A DNA stretch of 64,000 nt from Echria macrotheca (taxonomy: Eukaryota > Ascomycota > Sordariomycetes > Sordariales > Schizotheciaceae): contig MU839827.1 in the NCBI GenBank assembly GCA_030411725.1, positions 1,798,001 through 1,862,000 of the forward strand, given 5' to 3'. The notes below the pieces were generated by a model that saw nothing but the letters and a program-made list of their open reading frames with translations, ran no database searches and was not told the DNA's origin. Made by a program: the position numbers and the translations under genes. Positions within the stretch are counted from its first letter, which is position 1, and each line of letters begins with the position of its first letter. This document shows positions 45,272 through 55,248 of this stretch, in pieces.

Positions 45272-46213
45272 AAGATGGCATTTTAGGGTTTGTTGGGATT
45301 GTTGGTATGGGGACCGGGACTGGGGACTGTGTTTGGGAAATATTGGATGTCCCGTGGAAATATAGCAACGAGAAATGGGGGGAACCGGGTTGAAAAGCTC
45401 GAGTCCATGTTCATCGGCAGTGTGTCTATGTCTGTGTGTGCAGAGAGAACTCCCCAAAAATACAGGAATAGGGGGAAGGAAGGAAAACAGAAACATATTG
45501 CAATGTGTCTGATATACGGTACATACATACAATAGGATAGTCATTCCGTTAAACTGGAACCGCTCAGACACTAGACTACTAAATCAGGCAGCCCAGAAGG
45601 AGCAGAGCAATGGATGCATACCCCAATACCGGGGGCTACTGGGGTAGAAATAACATTGGAATGGTACCTCCTGGGTGTAACAATCTCGGCGGGATCGTTA
45701 CTGTGCTGCTGGTTGGGAAGCCAGTCCGGCTATGGGAAAAGGGGCCAAGGGCAAGGTATCAAGAGAGTGTACGTACCGGTATAGCTGCGAGTAGTCAATG
45801 ACAACAATCAAGAAGCTTACCAGGGAGCGAGCCGCTACGACGTTCTCATCAAATCACTTATCCACTTATCATCAAAGCCAGTCAGTGTGATAAATCGTCA
45901 ATAACGGACTTGTCTATTCTCTTCCCGGCCAAAAACCGCGCGGCATGTAAAAATCTACCGTAACGCCGCCCTATGAGATCCGACCCCGTGGTATCAACCG
46001 CTACCCGCGACGAAGCCCCCAACGCCAAAAACCCGGGAAATACAATCTATCAAGGAATCGCTGTTCCGCGTCCTACTCCTTTAACGCTGGTTGATACCCT
46101 CTAAAACCACCAATGCAGCGCAAACTTCTTTCTCTTCTTCAAAAAGACAAGGTAGAATGGGAAAAAAAGAAGATACAAGAATGGAAGACAAAGAAAAAAA
46201 AAGAAGAGTGAAG
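45272..46213. other. Convergent intergenic region
   Basis: 942 bases between the 3' ends of the Zn2Cys6 gene and the vWA gene. No gene is supported; sequence near 46.1-46.2 kb is A-rich as expected for a 3' flank on the minus strand. Confidence 0.5.
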
Positions 46214-47296
46214 TTAAGGCCTCAACCGATCCCGCTCCGGTCTCGCCGCCTCCCCACTCACCCTCCGCCGATCCAGCCGTCTGACGACAGCCCCGAGCAC
46301 GACTTTGAGGATCCCGTTGGCCGTAAGCACATGCTCCCTGCCATCCCTGCCGCTCCAGGTGACGGTATCAACGATATCACGCACCCCGGCGGCGACATCG
46401 CCCAGACTGTCATCCAGCTCCTGCAGCGCCTCGGCGGCGCCGCGCTCGTTGCCGACCTGGAAGAACTGGATGCCGACCTGGTACGGCGGAGCCTCGATCT
46501 TATCGAGCTTCTTCGCGATGCTGACAATCACGCTCTCGGGGTCGTCGGTGGGCACGCCGTCGGTGATGACAATCATGTTGACCGGCTTGACGCCGGAATT
46601 GTCCGGGTCGCCGCCGGTGCGCGCGATGGCCTGCTCGTAGCCGCGCAGATACGGCTTCATGATCTGGTTGATGCGCGTGCCCGTCGGCGTGCCGCCGCCG
46701 GGACGCACCTGACTAAACAGATTCTCGACGTCCTCGGGCCGGCGCAGGTTCGTCCAGCCGCCGTTCTGGTGGCGGTTGTTGCGGGCGTTGAGAAAATACA
46801 CGTCGATGCCGTCGGCGTCGTGGGCCGTGCAGATGGGCGTGATGGCGCGCAGGGCCTCCTTGACCTCGCGCCACGACCGGCCGGCCATGGAGCCGCTGTC
46901 GTCAATGACGAAAATGGTGTCGAACGTGCTGAGGAAGGCGTACGGGTCCTCGGGCGTCGACAGGCTGGCGAGCGAGACGCGCGACGCGCCCGACGGCGCC
47001 GGCGACGCGGCCCGGGCCGGCTGGATCGGAGCCTGGACCGTGATGGTGGGGTTGGCGCCGCTCGTTGCCGTCGCTTCCGAGTACGACGGGGGCGGGGCGC
47101 GGCTGTCGGGGATCGGGGCCGGGGCTAGCGCCGACGCCGAGCGGTCGCTGACGAATGGGTTGGATTCGACACCCCGCTCGCGGCTGCGGTCGCGGGTGCT
47201 GTGTGAGGACATGTTGCTCTTGGTGCTTCGGTTGCTGCCCTTTCGCGAGAGCTTGCCGACAAACGAGTCGAAGAGCGATCTGCTTTGGCTGGCCAT
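46214..47296 (-). CDS. von Willebrand factor A domain protein
   Basis: A single exon encodes 360 aa from the ATG in MASQSRSLFDSF. The first 115 residues are Ser/Arg/Pro-rich and include PPPSYSEA (about 68-75), a PPxY motif of the kind bound by WW domains of Rsp5/Nedd4 ubiquitin ligases. The vWA domain at about 120-330 has a complete-looking metal site: D132-x-S134-x-S136 in VIDDSGSM, the Thr in GGGTPTGTRI and the Asp in VITDG. There is no signal peptide, so it is probably cytosolic. Similar short vWA proteins are common in filamentous fungi and have no established role. Confidence 0.85.
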   Translation of the reverse strand: MASQSRSLFDSFVGKLSRKGSNRSTKSNMSSHSTRDRSRERGVESNPFVSDRSASALAPAPIPDSRAPPPSYSEATATSGANPTITVQAPIQPARAASPAPSGASRVSLASLSTPEDPYAFLSTFDTIFVIDDSGSMAGRSWREVKEALRAITPICTAHDADGIDVYFLNARNNRHQNGGWTNLRRPEDVENLFSQVRPGGGTPTGTRINQIMKPYLRGYEQAIARTGGDPDNSGVKPVNMIVITDGVPTDDPESVIVSIAKKLDKIEAPPYQVGIQFFQVGNERGAAEALQELDDSLGDVAAGVRDIVDTVTWSGRDGREHVLTANGILKVVLGAVVRRLDRRRVSGEAARPERDRLRP

Positions 47297-48836
47297 TTTG
47301 TATGATTTTCTTGGAAAAGCAAGTGAGTGCGACAATACTGGAGATTGGTGGCCTCCCAGGAATATTTGTAGGGACGAGTTTCCAGATGCCGAAAACGAAT
47401 CCGGAAATTGACCTGTCTGACTTTCTTTGATGATATCTCCTCGTGGGTAACCTGACGGAGATGAAGCAGATGAAGCCCAATCAGGGCCGAGAAAAGGCAG
47501 TGATTCAGCCTCGCTGTCTGGCGGGAGTGCCTGAGTGTGCCTTTCCGGGCTGTGGGATCACGCTGGGAGGGAGGGGCAAGAGAGGGGCACGTTCCAGCGG
47601 CAAAAAGCGGCTTCTTGGCAGATGGCCCGGGCGCAGCTGTCTTGTGGGTCTAGTTATGCACTGCCACTGCCCGACCAGGGCTGACTGTGGTGCGCAGCAG
47701 AGCATTGAGGCTAGCGCCACATCCGGGTCGCCTGCCCGTGGCTTGACGTGGCTGATCACCAAATCAGGGGACTGGAAATTCAACCTCGTTGCTTCAACTT
47801 TTACAATATTTGCCTCTGGTTGTACGAGTTTGGATTTCTCCTTTTCCATATGACTACGGAGTATCCGGCTATGTCATTACACCGATTCGCAGGAATGCGA
47901 TCTTGTATCAGGAACCCATCCATGACAAACACGGACTGGTTGACCACAGCCTGTGTGGGAACGTCGTCTGGTTTGTGTGCTACAGAGTGGATCAGCAATC
48001 CGGAAACGGAGCAACATTTTGTTGCCATCGATGGCAAATGGATAGCTGTTGAGAGGAACCGCGTCCGAGATGTTTTTGTCATCTACCCGGTGAGGTCGGC
48101 TCTCGGGTGTCCGTCCACCGAAGTGGCGTGCCCATTCAAAACACCGAGAATGAGGCTGAAAATCCCATTGCTAATCTGTTTCTGGCTTCAGCACAGTAAG
48201 GCTGAGTTGAGGTCTGACACTTGCGACCAGAGGCAGTTTCACCCGCATGTTCAGCGGACAGGGGCCGCGGTGTTGGGGCTCACGGTGCCCAGGGGAACTC
48301 GGTGAGACATGAGATGGGTCTTCCAGGTGTCGGACAGTCTATTGCCGCCTTCCCGCAGTTAAACAGGGCAATCTACCCTGGTTACTTACTTTCTACACCA
48401 AGTGCCGTGGGTTGCAGTTAAAGTCCTACCCGCCTGGAGGTAGTCTAGGGGCTGAAGTTGGCAGGTTTGCGGATGATGGGTATCGGTGGAGAGCACCTTC
48501 CCGTCGAGAGTACATCTCCCTTTGGATTAGGGCTAACATGCAGCCAGCCCTCAAGTGACAGTGACATTGATGCGAGCTGCTGCGGATCAAACTTTGATCT
48601 TCTATGAATAACAATCACTTGCCTTAGCTCCCCACGGGGTCTTGCTGGCAGGTCGGGCTGCGATTTCAAAGTCACCGAGACCTATTGTCAATACTCCAAG
48701 ATGTATATATCTTAACATATGGTTCTGGAAAGATGATGGCTTTCTTATCCCCATAATCCCTTCAACTTCGGTTCCGGCGATAGTTTCCAAGTACTGCCCG
48801 ACTTATTTACGCATCGTCACTCTCTTCCTGACAAAG
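47297..48836. promoter_or_regulatory. Divergent intergenic region, vWA/2EXR genes
   Basis: 1.5 kb lie between the two divergent starts. Open frames are short or lack family features. The 2EXR frame is open upstream for 65 codons to 48642 but the start at 48837 looks better. Confidence 0.45.
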
Positions 48837-49676
48837 ATGGTTTCCATGTCCGTAACGAGCCACCACTCATACATCCTAGAGCTCCTTATCAAGATCACCA
48901 TCCTGGTCGGCTGGTTCAGCAGGTACCTCAAGGATTACACTCGGCACCTCCAAGAAGCATCGATCGAAGAAGCCGAATTGCGGTCCCTGATCCGGTCGCG
49001 CCCCAGCCAGACGCTCACCAGCTTCCCCCAGTTCGGTCGTTTGCCCCTGGAAATCCGCCAGCAGATCTGGCAACATGCCCTCCCTGATTCGCGCGTACTG
49101 TTGCTCCGTCTCCCGGGGTCAAGAGCCGGAATGCCATCGCTGCTCGACTGCTTCTTCCCGTTCGAGCTGGTACGCGGTCTCTCCTCGATAGCAGCCCAGA
49201 ACATGGCAACGCGCCGCCGGGGATGGGGCGGACAAGTATGGAGCTGCAGGGCCCCTGTTCCGCCCATTCTTCACGTCAACAGGGAAGCCCGGGCGTTTGC
49301 GCTCCAGCATTACCGGCTCGGGCTCGCTCCGGGCTACAGCGAGCCGCGCATCTACGTCGACTTCACGAGGGACACAATCGGGCTCTCGGATGAAGTGATG
49401 CAGAGCCCCGTTGGGCGGAACCTCTGGAGAGTGACAGAGGACGTCCGGCACGTCAGGAGTCTTGCTCTCTCGACGGCCAGCGCCGCCTCGTTTCTCGGAA
49501 TGCGACAGCCGTTCGGTCTCGAGGGTGTCAGCGAGCTGCTACTAGTCGATTCGGTCCTCTGGAGCATCGGCATCTTGCCCGCAGTGGCCGGCCGGGACTG
49601 GTCTCACTGGGCCCGCTGGCAATGCAAGAGGGGGACCGCCAGATGGGGATACCGGGAGACGACCGACGAGATATAA
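48837..49676 (+). CDS. 2EXR domain protein
   Basis: A single exon encodes 279 aa from the ATG before VSMSVTSHHSY; an upstream in-frame start would add 65 residues that look like leader. The 2EXR signature FGRLPLEIRQQIWQHALP is at about residues 62-80, followed by ILHVNREARAFALQHYRLG (about 144-162) and IYVDFTRDTIGL. These proteins form large families in filamentous ascomycetes, with members linked to heterokaryon or allorecognition loci by others, but their molecular function is unknown. The body (30-260) is the usual 2EXR length. A hydrophobic stretch near the N-terminus (LELLIKITILVGWF) is unusual and may be a membrane anchor. Confidence 0.8.
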   Translation: MVSMSVTSHHSYILELLIKITILVGWFSRYLKDYTRHLQEASIEEAELRSLIRSRPSQTLTSFPQFGRLPLEIRQQIWQHALPDSRVLLLRLPGSRAGMPSLLDCFFPFELVRGLSSIAAQNMATRRRGWGGQVWSCRAPVPPILHVNREARAFALQHYRLGLAPGYSEPRIYVDFTRDTIGLSDEVMQSPVGRNLWRVTEDVRHVRSLALSTASAASFLGMRQPFGLEGVSELLLVDSVLWSIGILPAVAGRDWSHWARWQCKRGTARWGYRETTDEI

Positions 49677-49823
49677 ACACACTACGGCGGCGACACTAGG
49701 TAACGACACGACACCAAGGTAATGACGAGCTGACGAGCAGGAACGCAGGATCAATAACTATTCTTTGTACAATTTTTAGTATACACCAGCTTTAATAATG
49801 TTTCCGACTAACGATAGGTAAAA

Positions 49824-50867
49824 CTACAATTTGCTCTTGTCGCCCAGGTAAGACGTCCCCAGCTTGAGCATCGCCACGGCTTCGGCCACCATCTCGTCGA
49901 CGATCTCGCCCGCCGGCTGCACCTTGCGAATAGCGCCGGCCACCTGGCCCATGAGATGCGGCGGGTCAATGTCCCTGCCCTGGTCCATGTCGTACTCGAT
50001 GGGCACGATGCCCTTAGCCGTCAGCTCGTCGATCTTGTCGCGCTGCGCGTGCCAGCCGCGGATGTACTCGTTGGTCTTCATGCGCAGCGGCCGCCCGCTC
50101 AGCACCAGCGTGCGCTCCGTCTCGTCAAACCCGCAGCTGACCACGGCCTGCTTGTGCTCCTCGCTGCAGCCGGCCTCGACGCTCGCCACGAAGCGCGTGC
50201 CCACCCACACACCGACAGCACCCTGCATCAGCGAGCTCGCCAGCCCGCGGCCGTCGGCAATGCCGCCCGCCGCAACAACCATGGCCTCGCGCCCGCCCAG
50301 CATCGGCGGCCGGTACTGCCGCGCAACGTCGACGACGGCCGGGATCAAGACGCTATTCGCCACATCGCCCGTGTGTCCGCCGCCCTCGCCGCCCTGCGCG
50401 CACACGATATCCACACCCAGCTCGAGCGCCTTGACGGCGTGCTTCGGATGGCCGACCATGTTCATGACCAAGATCCCCGCGCCGTGCAGCCGGTCGATAA
50501 TCCGCTTGGGCGGCACGCCGACGGCCGACACAAACAGGCGCGCGCCCGACTCAATCGTGATGTCGATCAGCTCGTCGAGCTTGCCGCCGGTGTAGTCGTG
50601 GTTGGTCTTGCGCGCGTTGCCGCCGACCTGGGGGAGCGCAAGGTCGATGCCGAACGGCAGGGAGGGCGATTTGAGGAGCGTCTTGAGCTCGGCCACGATC
50701 TCGCGCAGCTGGGTGGGCGTGTACATGAAGCCGCCGATGACGCCTAGGCCGCCGGCGTTGGAGACGGCCGCGGCCAGGGGCGCGCCCGAGGCCCGGGCCA
50801 TGCCGGCGAGGAGGATGGGGTGTTGGATCCCGAGGAGGGTGGTGAGGGGGGTTGTGATGGGTGCCAT
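49824..50867 (-). CDS. Nitronate monooxygenase (2-nitropropane dioxygenase family)
   Basis: A single exon encodes 347 aa. It is an FMN-dependent TIM-barrel enzyme that oxidises alkyl nitronates such as propionate-3-nitronate, so it would detoxify nitro compounds. Landmarks are HPILLAGMARASGAPLAAAV at the N-terminus, SNAGGLGVIGG (about 36-46), the FMN/substrate segment CAQGGEGGGHTGDV with the likely catalytic H165, and VAAGGIADGRGLASSLMQGA and GVWVGTRFVAS for phosphate binding. The frame is open to 51098, but the first 77 codons of that extension look like leader; the ATG at 50867 is in the position expected for the family. Confidence 0.9.
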   Translation of the reverse strand: MAPITTPLTTLLGIQHPILLAGMARASGAPLAAAVSNAGGLGVIGGFMYTPTQLREIVAELKTLLKSPSLPFGIDLALPQVGGNARKTNHDYTGGKLDELIDITIESGARLFVSAVGVPPKRIIDRLHGAGILVMNMVGHPKHAVKALELGVDIVCAQGGEGGGHTGDVANSVLIPAVVDVARQYRPPMLGGREAMVVAAGGIADGRGLASSLMQGAVGVWVGTRFVASVEAGCSEEHKQAVVSCGFDETERTLVLSGRPLRMKTNEYIRGWHAQRDKIDELTAKGIVPIEYDMDQGRDIDPPHLMGQVAGAIRKVQPAGEIVDEMVAEAVAMLKLGTSYLGDKSKL

Positions 50868-51376
50868 CTTGTTTTTTTTACCTTTTCCTTCTGTTCTTTT
50901 GTGTTTTTCAAGATTCTGTACCTGTCGTCGTCGTCGTCTGGGTGTGTTTCGGAGGTGATGGAAGGTGGTGGTGGTTGACTCGGCACAGAGATCCAAGGAA
51001 GTCGTCAGCTCAAAGATAGCAGATTTCACACACCAATCTGACAGAAACCAAAAAGAAGAGAAAGAAAAAAAGATCCAACATATATAATAAATGGACACAA
51101 AACACCAAGCTCGCTTCCTTCAGGATCCCTGTTCCTCACCCCCCTTCACAAGGGAAGCTAAAATCTGGGGAACAGAATGCGGGGAAAACCCATCGACCCC
51201 AACTTTGAGCCGAGGTACAAGTATATCCCCTGTCTCACCTAGCTACTCACCCCGTCGATCACCGCTAATCCCGCATCCATTACTGGTAATAGCAGTTTGT
51301 ATTGTACAGATGCTAACAAGTACAGGATATCATTACCCCAGTCTACTATCTCGAGCCTCTCTCTAGTGTAGACCCT
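50868..51376. promoter_or_regulatory. Spacer between the unrecognised gene and the monooxygenase gene
   Basis: 509 bases, with the monooxygenase promoter and the 3' flank of the upstream gene, both on the minus strand. A TC/GTC repeat near 50925 is part of a low-complexity leader. No gene is seen. Confidence 0.5.
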
Positions 51377-52738
51377 CTATCCGAAATGAGGTAACCTAGC
51401 CGGAACGAACCCGCTCTCACTCTCGTCAGATATTCGAGTCTTGGCCTCTCTAGCTTCCTGCTGGGAAGATGGCGGGACTAAGTCCTCGCCAGCCACCGCC
51501 AGCGCCGGTTTGTCTTCGGTCTCTGGCCCCACTTCCTGGGTAGGAGGAGGGGGCTCAACCACATCTTCGTCCCTCTTGGACTCTTGTATGGCAACGCCCA
51601 TCTTGGGCTCGCCAGACCCGTCCGATGACAGACCCCTCTGCGCGGCTAATTGCGACGCCGCCCTCCTCCGCCGCTCAATCTCTTCATGCTCCTCCCTTTC
51701 GGCCGCCTCCTCTTCCCTCTGGAGATCTTCCAGGGACCGCCCCGATTCCAAGGCGGGAAAAGAAAACGTAGCCTGCCCGTTAGCAGAGTGCGCCGAGTCT
51801 ATCGTGCTCCGCGACACCGTTCGTGATATCTCCCGGTCGGGACGCTTGCCCTTGCTACTCCTCGTCTTCGTGCTCCCCCTGTCATCCACCCGGTCCAATG
51901 CCACGGCGAATTCATCATCCAGCGGCACGGCGTCTTCTTCGCCCTCGCCGTCGCTCGGAAACAAGTCACCCCGTGACCGGTACGAGCTAGACGTCTCCCC
52001 AGACCCAGCAGTGTTACTTCGTGGTCTAGACTGAGGTGACCGCTTCCGTGGCTCCTCCTCGTCGCTCGTACCCAACAGTGGCTCATCCTCCCCATGCTCC
52101 CCCGACACCGGCGCACCGGGGTGATCTCTCAGGTTCGCAGCCGACGGTTTGTATCGTAGCGTGCCCCCGATCTTGAAGGGCAACCTCCCCAAGAACCCCA
52201 GCGGTGCCGTCCGGGGAATCACATTCGGGTCCTCCTCGACCGCCGATGCCTTCCTCCGCGGCACACCCCGTGTCCCGTAGCTCATGCCCCGCTTCCTCCG
52301 CGGCTGATCCACCACATCGACCGCCGAGTTGGCCGCCCGTCTGCTCCGCCCGCCGGTGCCAGCCAGCAACCTGTCCCAATCCTCACCCCGGGGTGCCGTC
52401 CACCCGCCGAGGATCCCGCTGCCACTACCACCGCCGCCGCCGCCGAGCGCCTCCTCCTCGGCCTCCTCCCAGTCGTCGTAGAAATCAAACGAGTACTCGG
52501 CCCTCGTCCGGCGCGCGCCACGGTCCCGCTCGCGCGCGCGGCGGGCTCGCTCTTCCCTGTCACCGATGCATAGCCCGGCGCAGCTGTCGAAAGCGTTACC
52601 TATCCCAGACAGACAAGGTGTGATGTAGCGGTGCTGGAAGGTCCAGATGCCTGCGGCGGCGTTTTCTGTGACCGCCTCGGCGTTCTGCGAGATCTGGTTC
52701 CAGCGCTGGCGCACACGGGGGTCCTGTATGAATGCCAT
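51377..52738 (-). CDS. Unrecognised protein, probably conserved in fungi
   Basis: A single exon encodes 453 aa. I do not recognise a domain. The first 65 residues are the most ordered: a helical start (DPRVRQRWNQISQNAEAV), then a Trp/Phe-containing stretch and Cys-containing SCAGLCIGDREER. Then come a basic Arg/Glu run, an acidic YSFDFYDDWEEAEEEA, a poly-Gly run, and Arg-rich patches. The rest is Ser-, Asp-, Glu- and Arg-rich and probably disordered, with many possible phosphorylation sites and an EREEHEEIERRRRAAS coiled-coil-like segment. No signal peptide or membrane helix is evident. The long open frame, orderly N-terminus and divergent promoter with PRI2 support a real gene. Confidence 0.75.
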   Translation of the reverse strand: MAFIQDPRVRQRWNQISQNAEAVTENAAAGIWTFQHRYITPCLSGIGNAFDSCAGLCIGDREERARRARERDRGARRTRAEYSFDFYDDWEEAEEEALGGGGGGSGSGILGGWTAPRGEDWDRLLAGTGGRSRRAANSAVDVVDQPRRKRGMSYGTRGVPRRKASAVEEDPNVIPRTAPLGFLGRLPFKIGGTLRYKPSAANLRDHPGAPVSGEHGEDEPLLGTSDEEEPRKRSPQSRPRSNTAGSGETSSSYRSRGDLFPSDGEGEEDAVPLDDEFAVALDRVDDRGSTKTRSSKGKRPDREISRTVSRSTIDSAHSANGQATFSFPALESGRSLEDLQREEEAAEREEHEEIERRRRAASQLAAQRGLSSDGSGEPKMGVAIQESKRDEDVVEPPPPTQEVGPETEDKPALAVAGEDLVPPSSQQEAREAKTRISDESESGFVPARLPHFG

Positions 52739-53287
52739 TTTTGTTTTTCTGTCAAATCAATCGGGACGCAGGCACTCGCGGCCGAGATTTGGGGGTTGTT
52801 TTTGCTTGACGGCGGGAGCCAAATGCGACGGCGACGACGACGACGACAACAATTGCATGCGCGGTGGGTTTGGGGATGGGTAAACCGGAACACAGGACGG
52901 CATGAGGATGGAATTCGGTCGGGGACGCTGAGCAGATCAAGTGGGCGATGGCAATGGGGGTAAGGTCCGAAGGGAGAGAGGTTGTTGTCCCAAACTTTTG
53001 GTCGAGTTGTCTCAGGCTTACGCCAGGCACAGTGCAGCAGCACTAACCAACGTTAGTTATCGCAATCGCTACGGCTCAGTCGGCGCATGCTGGCAGTTGC
53101 ATTGACGCAATCAGCGCTTGGCATTGGAGCACGTGCCCGGTCATGTGGATGTGCCCGGCCAGCCGTGTTCTGAGCGGCCCAGTGAGCGTGTTTAATGGAA
53201 AACGCGTAAAACGCGTCTCGCGTATTTTGTCACGGCGACGGAATTCGCACTCTTGACCCAAGCAACCACGACAAGCGCAGCGCAACC
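52739..53287. promoter_or_regulatory. Bidirectional promoter region before PRI2
   Basis: 549 bases between divergent starts. It contains the two ACGCGT boxes listed separately close to the PRI2 start. A GAC repeat (cgacgacgacgacg) lies near 52830. Confidence 0.55.
53202..53216 (+). promoter_or_regulatory. Tandem ACGCGT (MCB-type) boxes upstream of PRI2
   Basis: ACGCGT occurs twice, at 53202-53207 and 53211-53216, three bases apart, about 70-85 bases before the PRI2 ATG. In yeasts this is the MluI cell-cycle box bound by MBF, which drives G1/S expression of replication genes including primase genes. The assignment here is by analogy with yeast; factor binding in this organism is inferred. Confidence 0.6.
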
Positions 53288-55248
53288 ATGATCCGGCAGG
53301 ACTTCAATCGCATCGAGGCGAAGCGACGCCATGTGGTGGACCACCGCAAGAAGCAGTTTGCAACGCCGACATACAGCGACACGCAATACCCCCATCGGCT
53401 CAACTTCTACTCGACCCCGCCGACCGGCGACATCAAGCTCGAGGAGTTCGAGCAATGGGCCATCGACCGCCTGCGCGTGCTCGCCGAGCTCGAGGCCTGC
53501 TCGTTCCGCAACAAGACCCCCGCCGAGACGGCCGCGCACATGAAGCCGCTGCTCGACAAGTACCTCCCCCTCGAGGCCAACACCTCGGCTTCCTCCCACC
53601 TGGCCGCCCAGCGCAAGAAAGACCACTACAGCCACTTCATCCTGCGCCTGGCCTTTTCCTCCACAAAAGAGCTGCGCCAGCGCTTCGCCCGCGTCGAGAC
53701 CATGCTGTTTCGCCTGCGCTTCACCGCCGACGACGAGCGCGCCGCCTTCGTTTCCGGTCTTGACCTCGACTGGGAGCCCGTGACGGACGAGGAGAAGCAA
53801 GAGTTCGCCGAGGAGCTGACGGCCACCATCACGGTGCCCGGCAGCAAGAAGCAGCAGACAATCGAGGAGGCGTCGTTCTGCAAAGTCGACTGGATGCGCG
53901 TGCCCGACCTGGTCGAGGGCCGCAAGGTGTTTCTCCGCCACGGCATGGCCTTCGTCCCCTTCAAGGAGCAGCAGAGCCTGGTAGTGACCGAGTTCACTGC
54001 CCAGCTGGAGCGCGCGCTGGAGCTCACGGCGCGCGCCCTGCCGCGGCTGGACGAGGACGACCGGCTGACGCCGATCCTGAACCACCTCTCCAAGAATTTC
54101 GTGACACCAGACGCCGGCTATTCCGGCAACGGCGCGGCCATCGAGGGCGCCGAGATCACGGCGCGCAACATCGACAATCTCTCGCAGCACTTCCCCATGT
54201 GCATGACGCACCTGCACCGAACCCTGCGCCGCGACGCCCACCTCAAGCACTACGGCCGGCTGCAGTACTCGCTCTTCCTCAAGGGTATTGGGTTGAGCCT
54301 CGACGAGTGCCTGACGTTCTGGCGGCAGGGCTTCAGCAAGATCACCGACGACACGTTCAACAAGGAGTACCGCTACAACATCCGACACGTCTACGGCGAC
54401 GTCGGCGGCGACTCGAACCGCCGCAGCGGCGGCTATTCTCCGTACAGCTGCCAGAAGATTCTGACCGAGCACGCGCCGGGCCCCGGGGAGGCGCACGGCT
54501 GTCCGTATCGCCATTTCAACATGGAGAACCTCGCGGCGCTGCTGCAGGCCACCGGCGTGTCCGACCGCGCCGTGCTGCAGGGGGTCAAGGAGGACAAGGA
54601 GAAGCAAAAGTTCCACCTGGCGTGTAACCGGTACGTTTTATGTTTCTTCAGTTTCTCACGTGTGTCTTTCTTTGTCTGCGCGCGCGGCGTCGCGGGTTGG
54701 GTCTAGACTGCGACATGTTCTAGACCCTGCGCGCATATTGGGGGGGGGGGGGGGGGGAAGTCAGTCAGCCCGGCACGTTCCGGACCGGACTACAGTGTCC
54801 GGAGGAGCCGGCTCACCGATTGTTGAGGGACCCAGAACGTAGACTCAGACTCAGACTCACGAGACAAAACACGGCCGAGTTTATTTTTGTCTTGTTTTTT
54901 TGTGTCGCAAAACAAAAGCTGACATTTTTTTGGTCCCCTAGCGTATTCGAGTACGTCCACAGGAACGAGATCAAACGGGCCAAGGACGAGGGTGTCATGT
55001 CGGCGAATCAGCTCGAGACGATTGTGCATCCCAACGAGTACTTTAAGCGGAGTTATCTGCTTAAGAATCTGAACGGTTCTTCCGGTGCTAGTAGTGGGAG
55101 CGGGAGCGGGAGCTATCCACCGGCGGCGCCGGTGGTGGGAGCGGCTACAACGCCCTCTCAGGAGGAGGAGGATGCTGCAGCAGCAGGTGATGCTGGTACT
55201 GATGCTGATGTTGGTGGCGGTGATGTTAAGATGGAGGAGGGGTCATAA
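53288..55248 (+). CDS. PRI2: DNA primase large subunit
   Basis: Two exons (53288-54630 and 54942-55248) give 549 aa. PRI2 binds the small primase subunit and DNA polymerase alpha and helps start RNA primers during replication. The [4Fe-4S] ligand cysteines are in place: C305 (FPMCMTHLH), C388 (YSPYSCQKI), C405 (HGCPYRH) and C446 (HLACNR), with C446 just before the intron. The surrounding RLQYSLFLKGIGLSLDECLTFW-type sequence and EYRYNIRHVYG match the family's iron-sulfur domain. The last 45 residues are a Ser/Gly/Ala and acidic tail. The 311-bp intron is long for this window and holds an 18-G run. Tandem ACGCGT boxes precede the start. Confidence 0.94.
54740..54757. repeat. Homopolymer of 18 G in the PRI2 intron
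   Basis: An uninterrupted run of 18 G lies in the only intron of PRI2. Homopolymer length is error-prone in assembly, so the true length may differ; the reading frame is not affected because it is intronic. Confidence 0.85.

Noticed and set aside
49864..50747. Two long plus-strand frames opposite the nitronate monooxygenase gene
   Set aside because: Both are antisense to a well-recognised enzyme and show no domain of their own.
53192..54616. 474-codon open frame on the minus strand opposite PRI2
   Set aside because: It is an antisense shadow of the primase gene; the sequence is Leu/Val/Arg/Glu-repetitive because of the GC-rich codons on the other strand.
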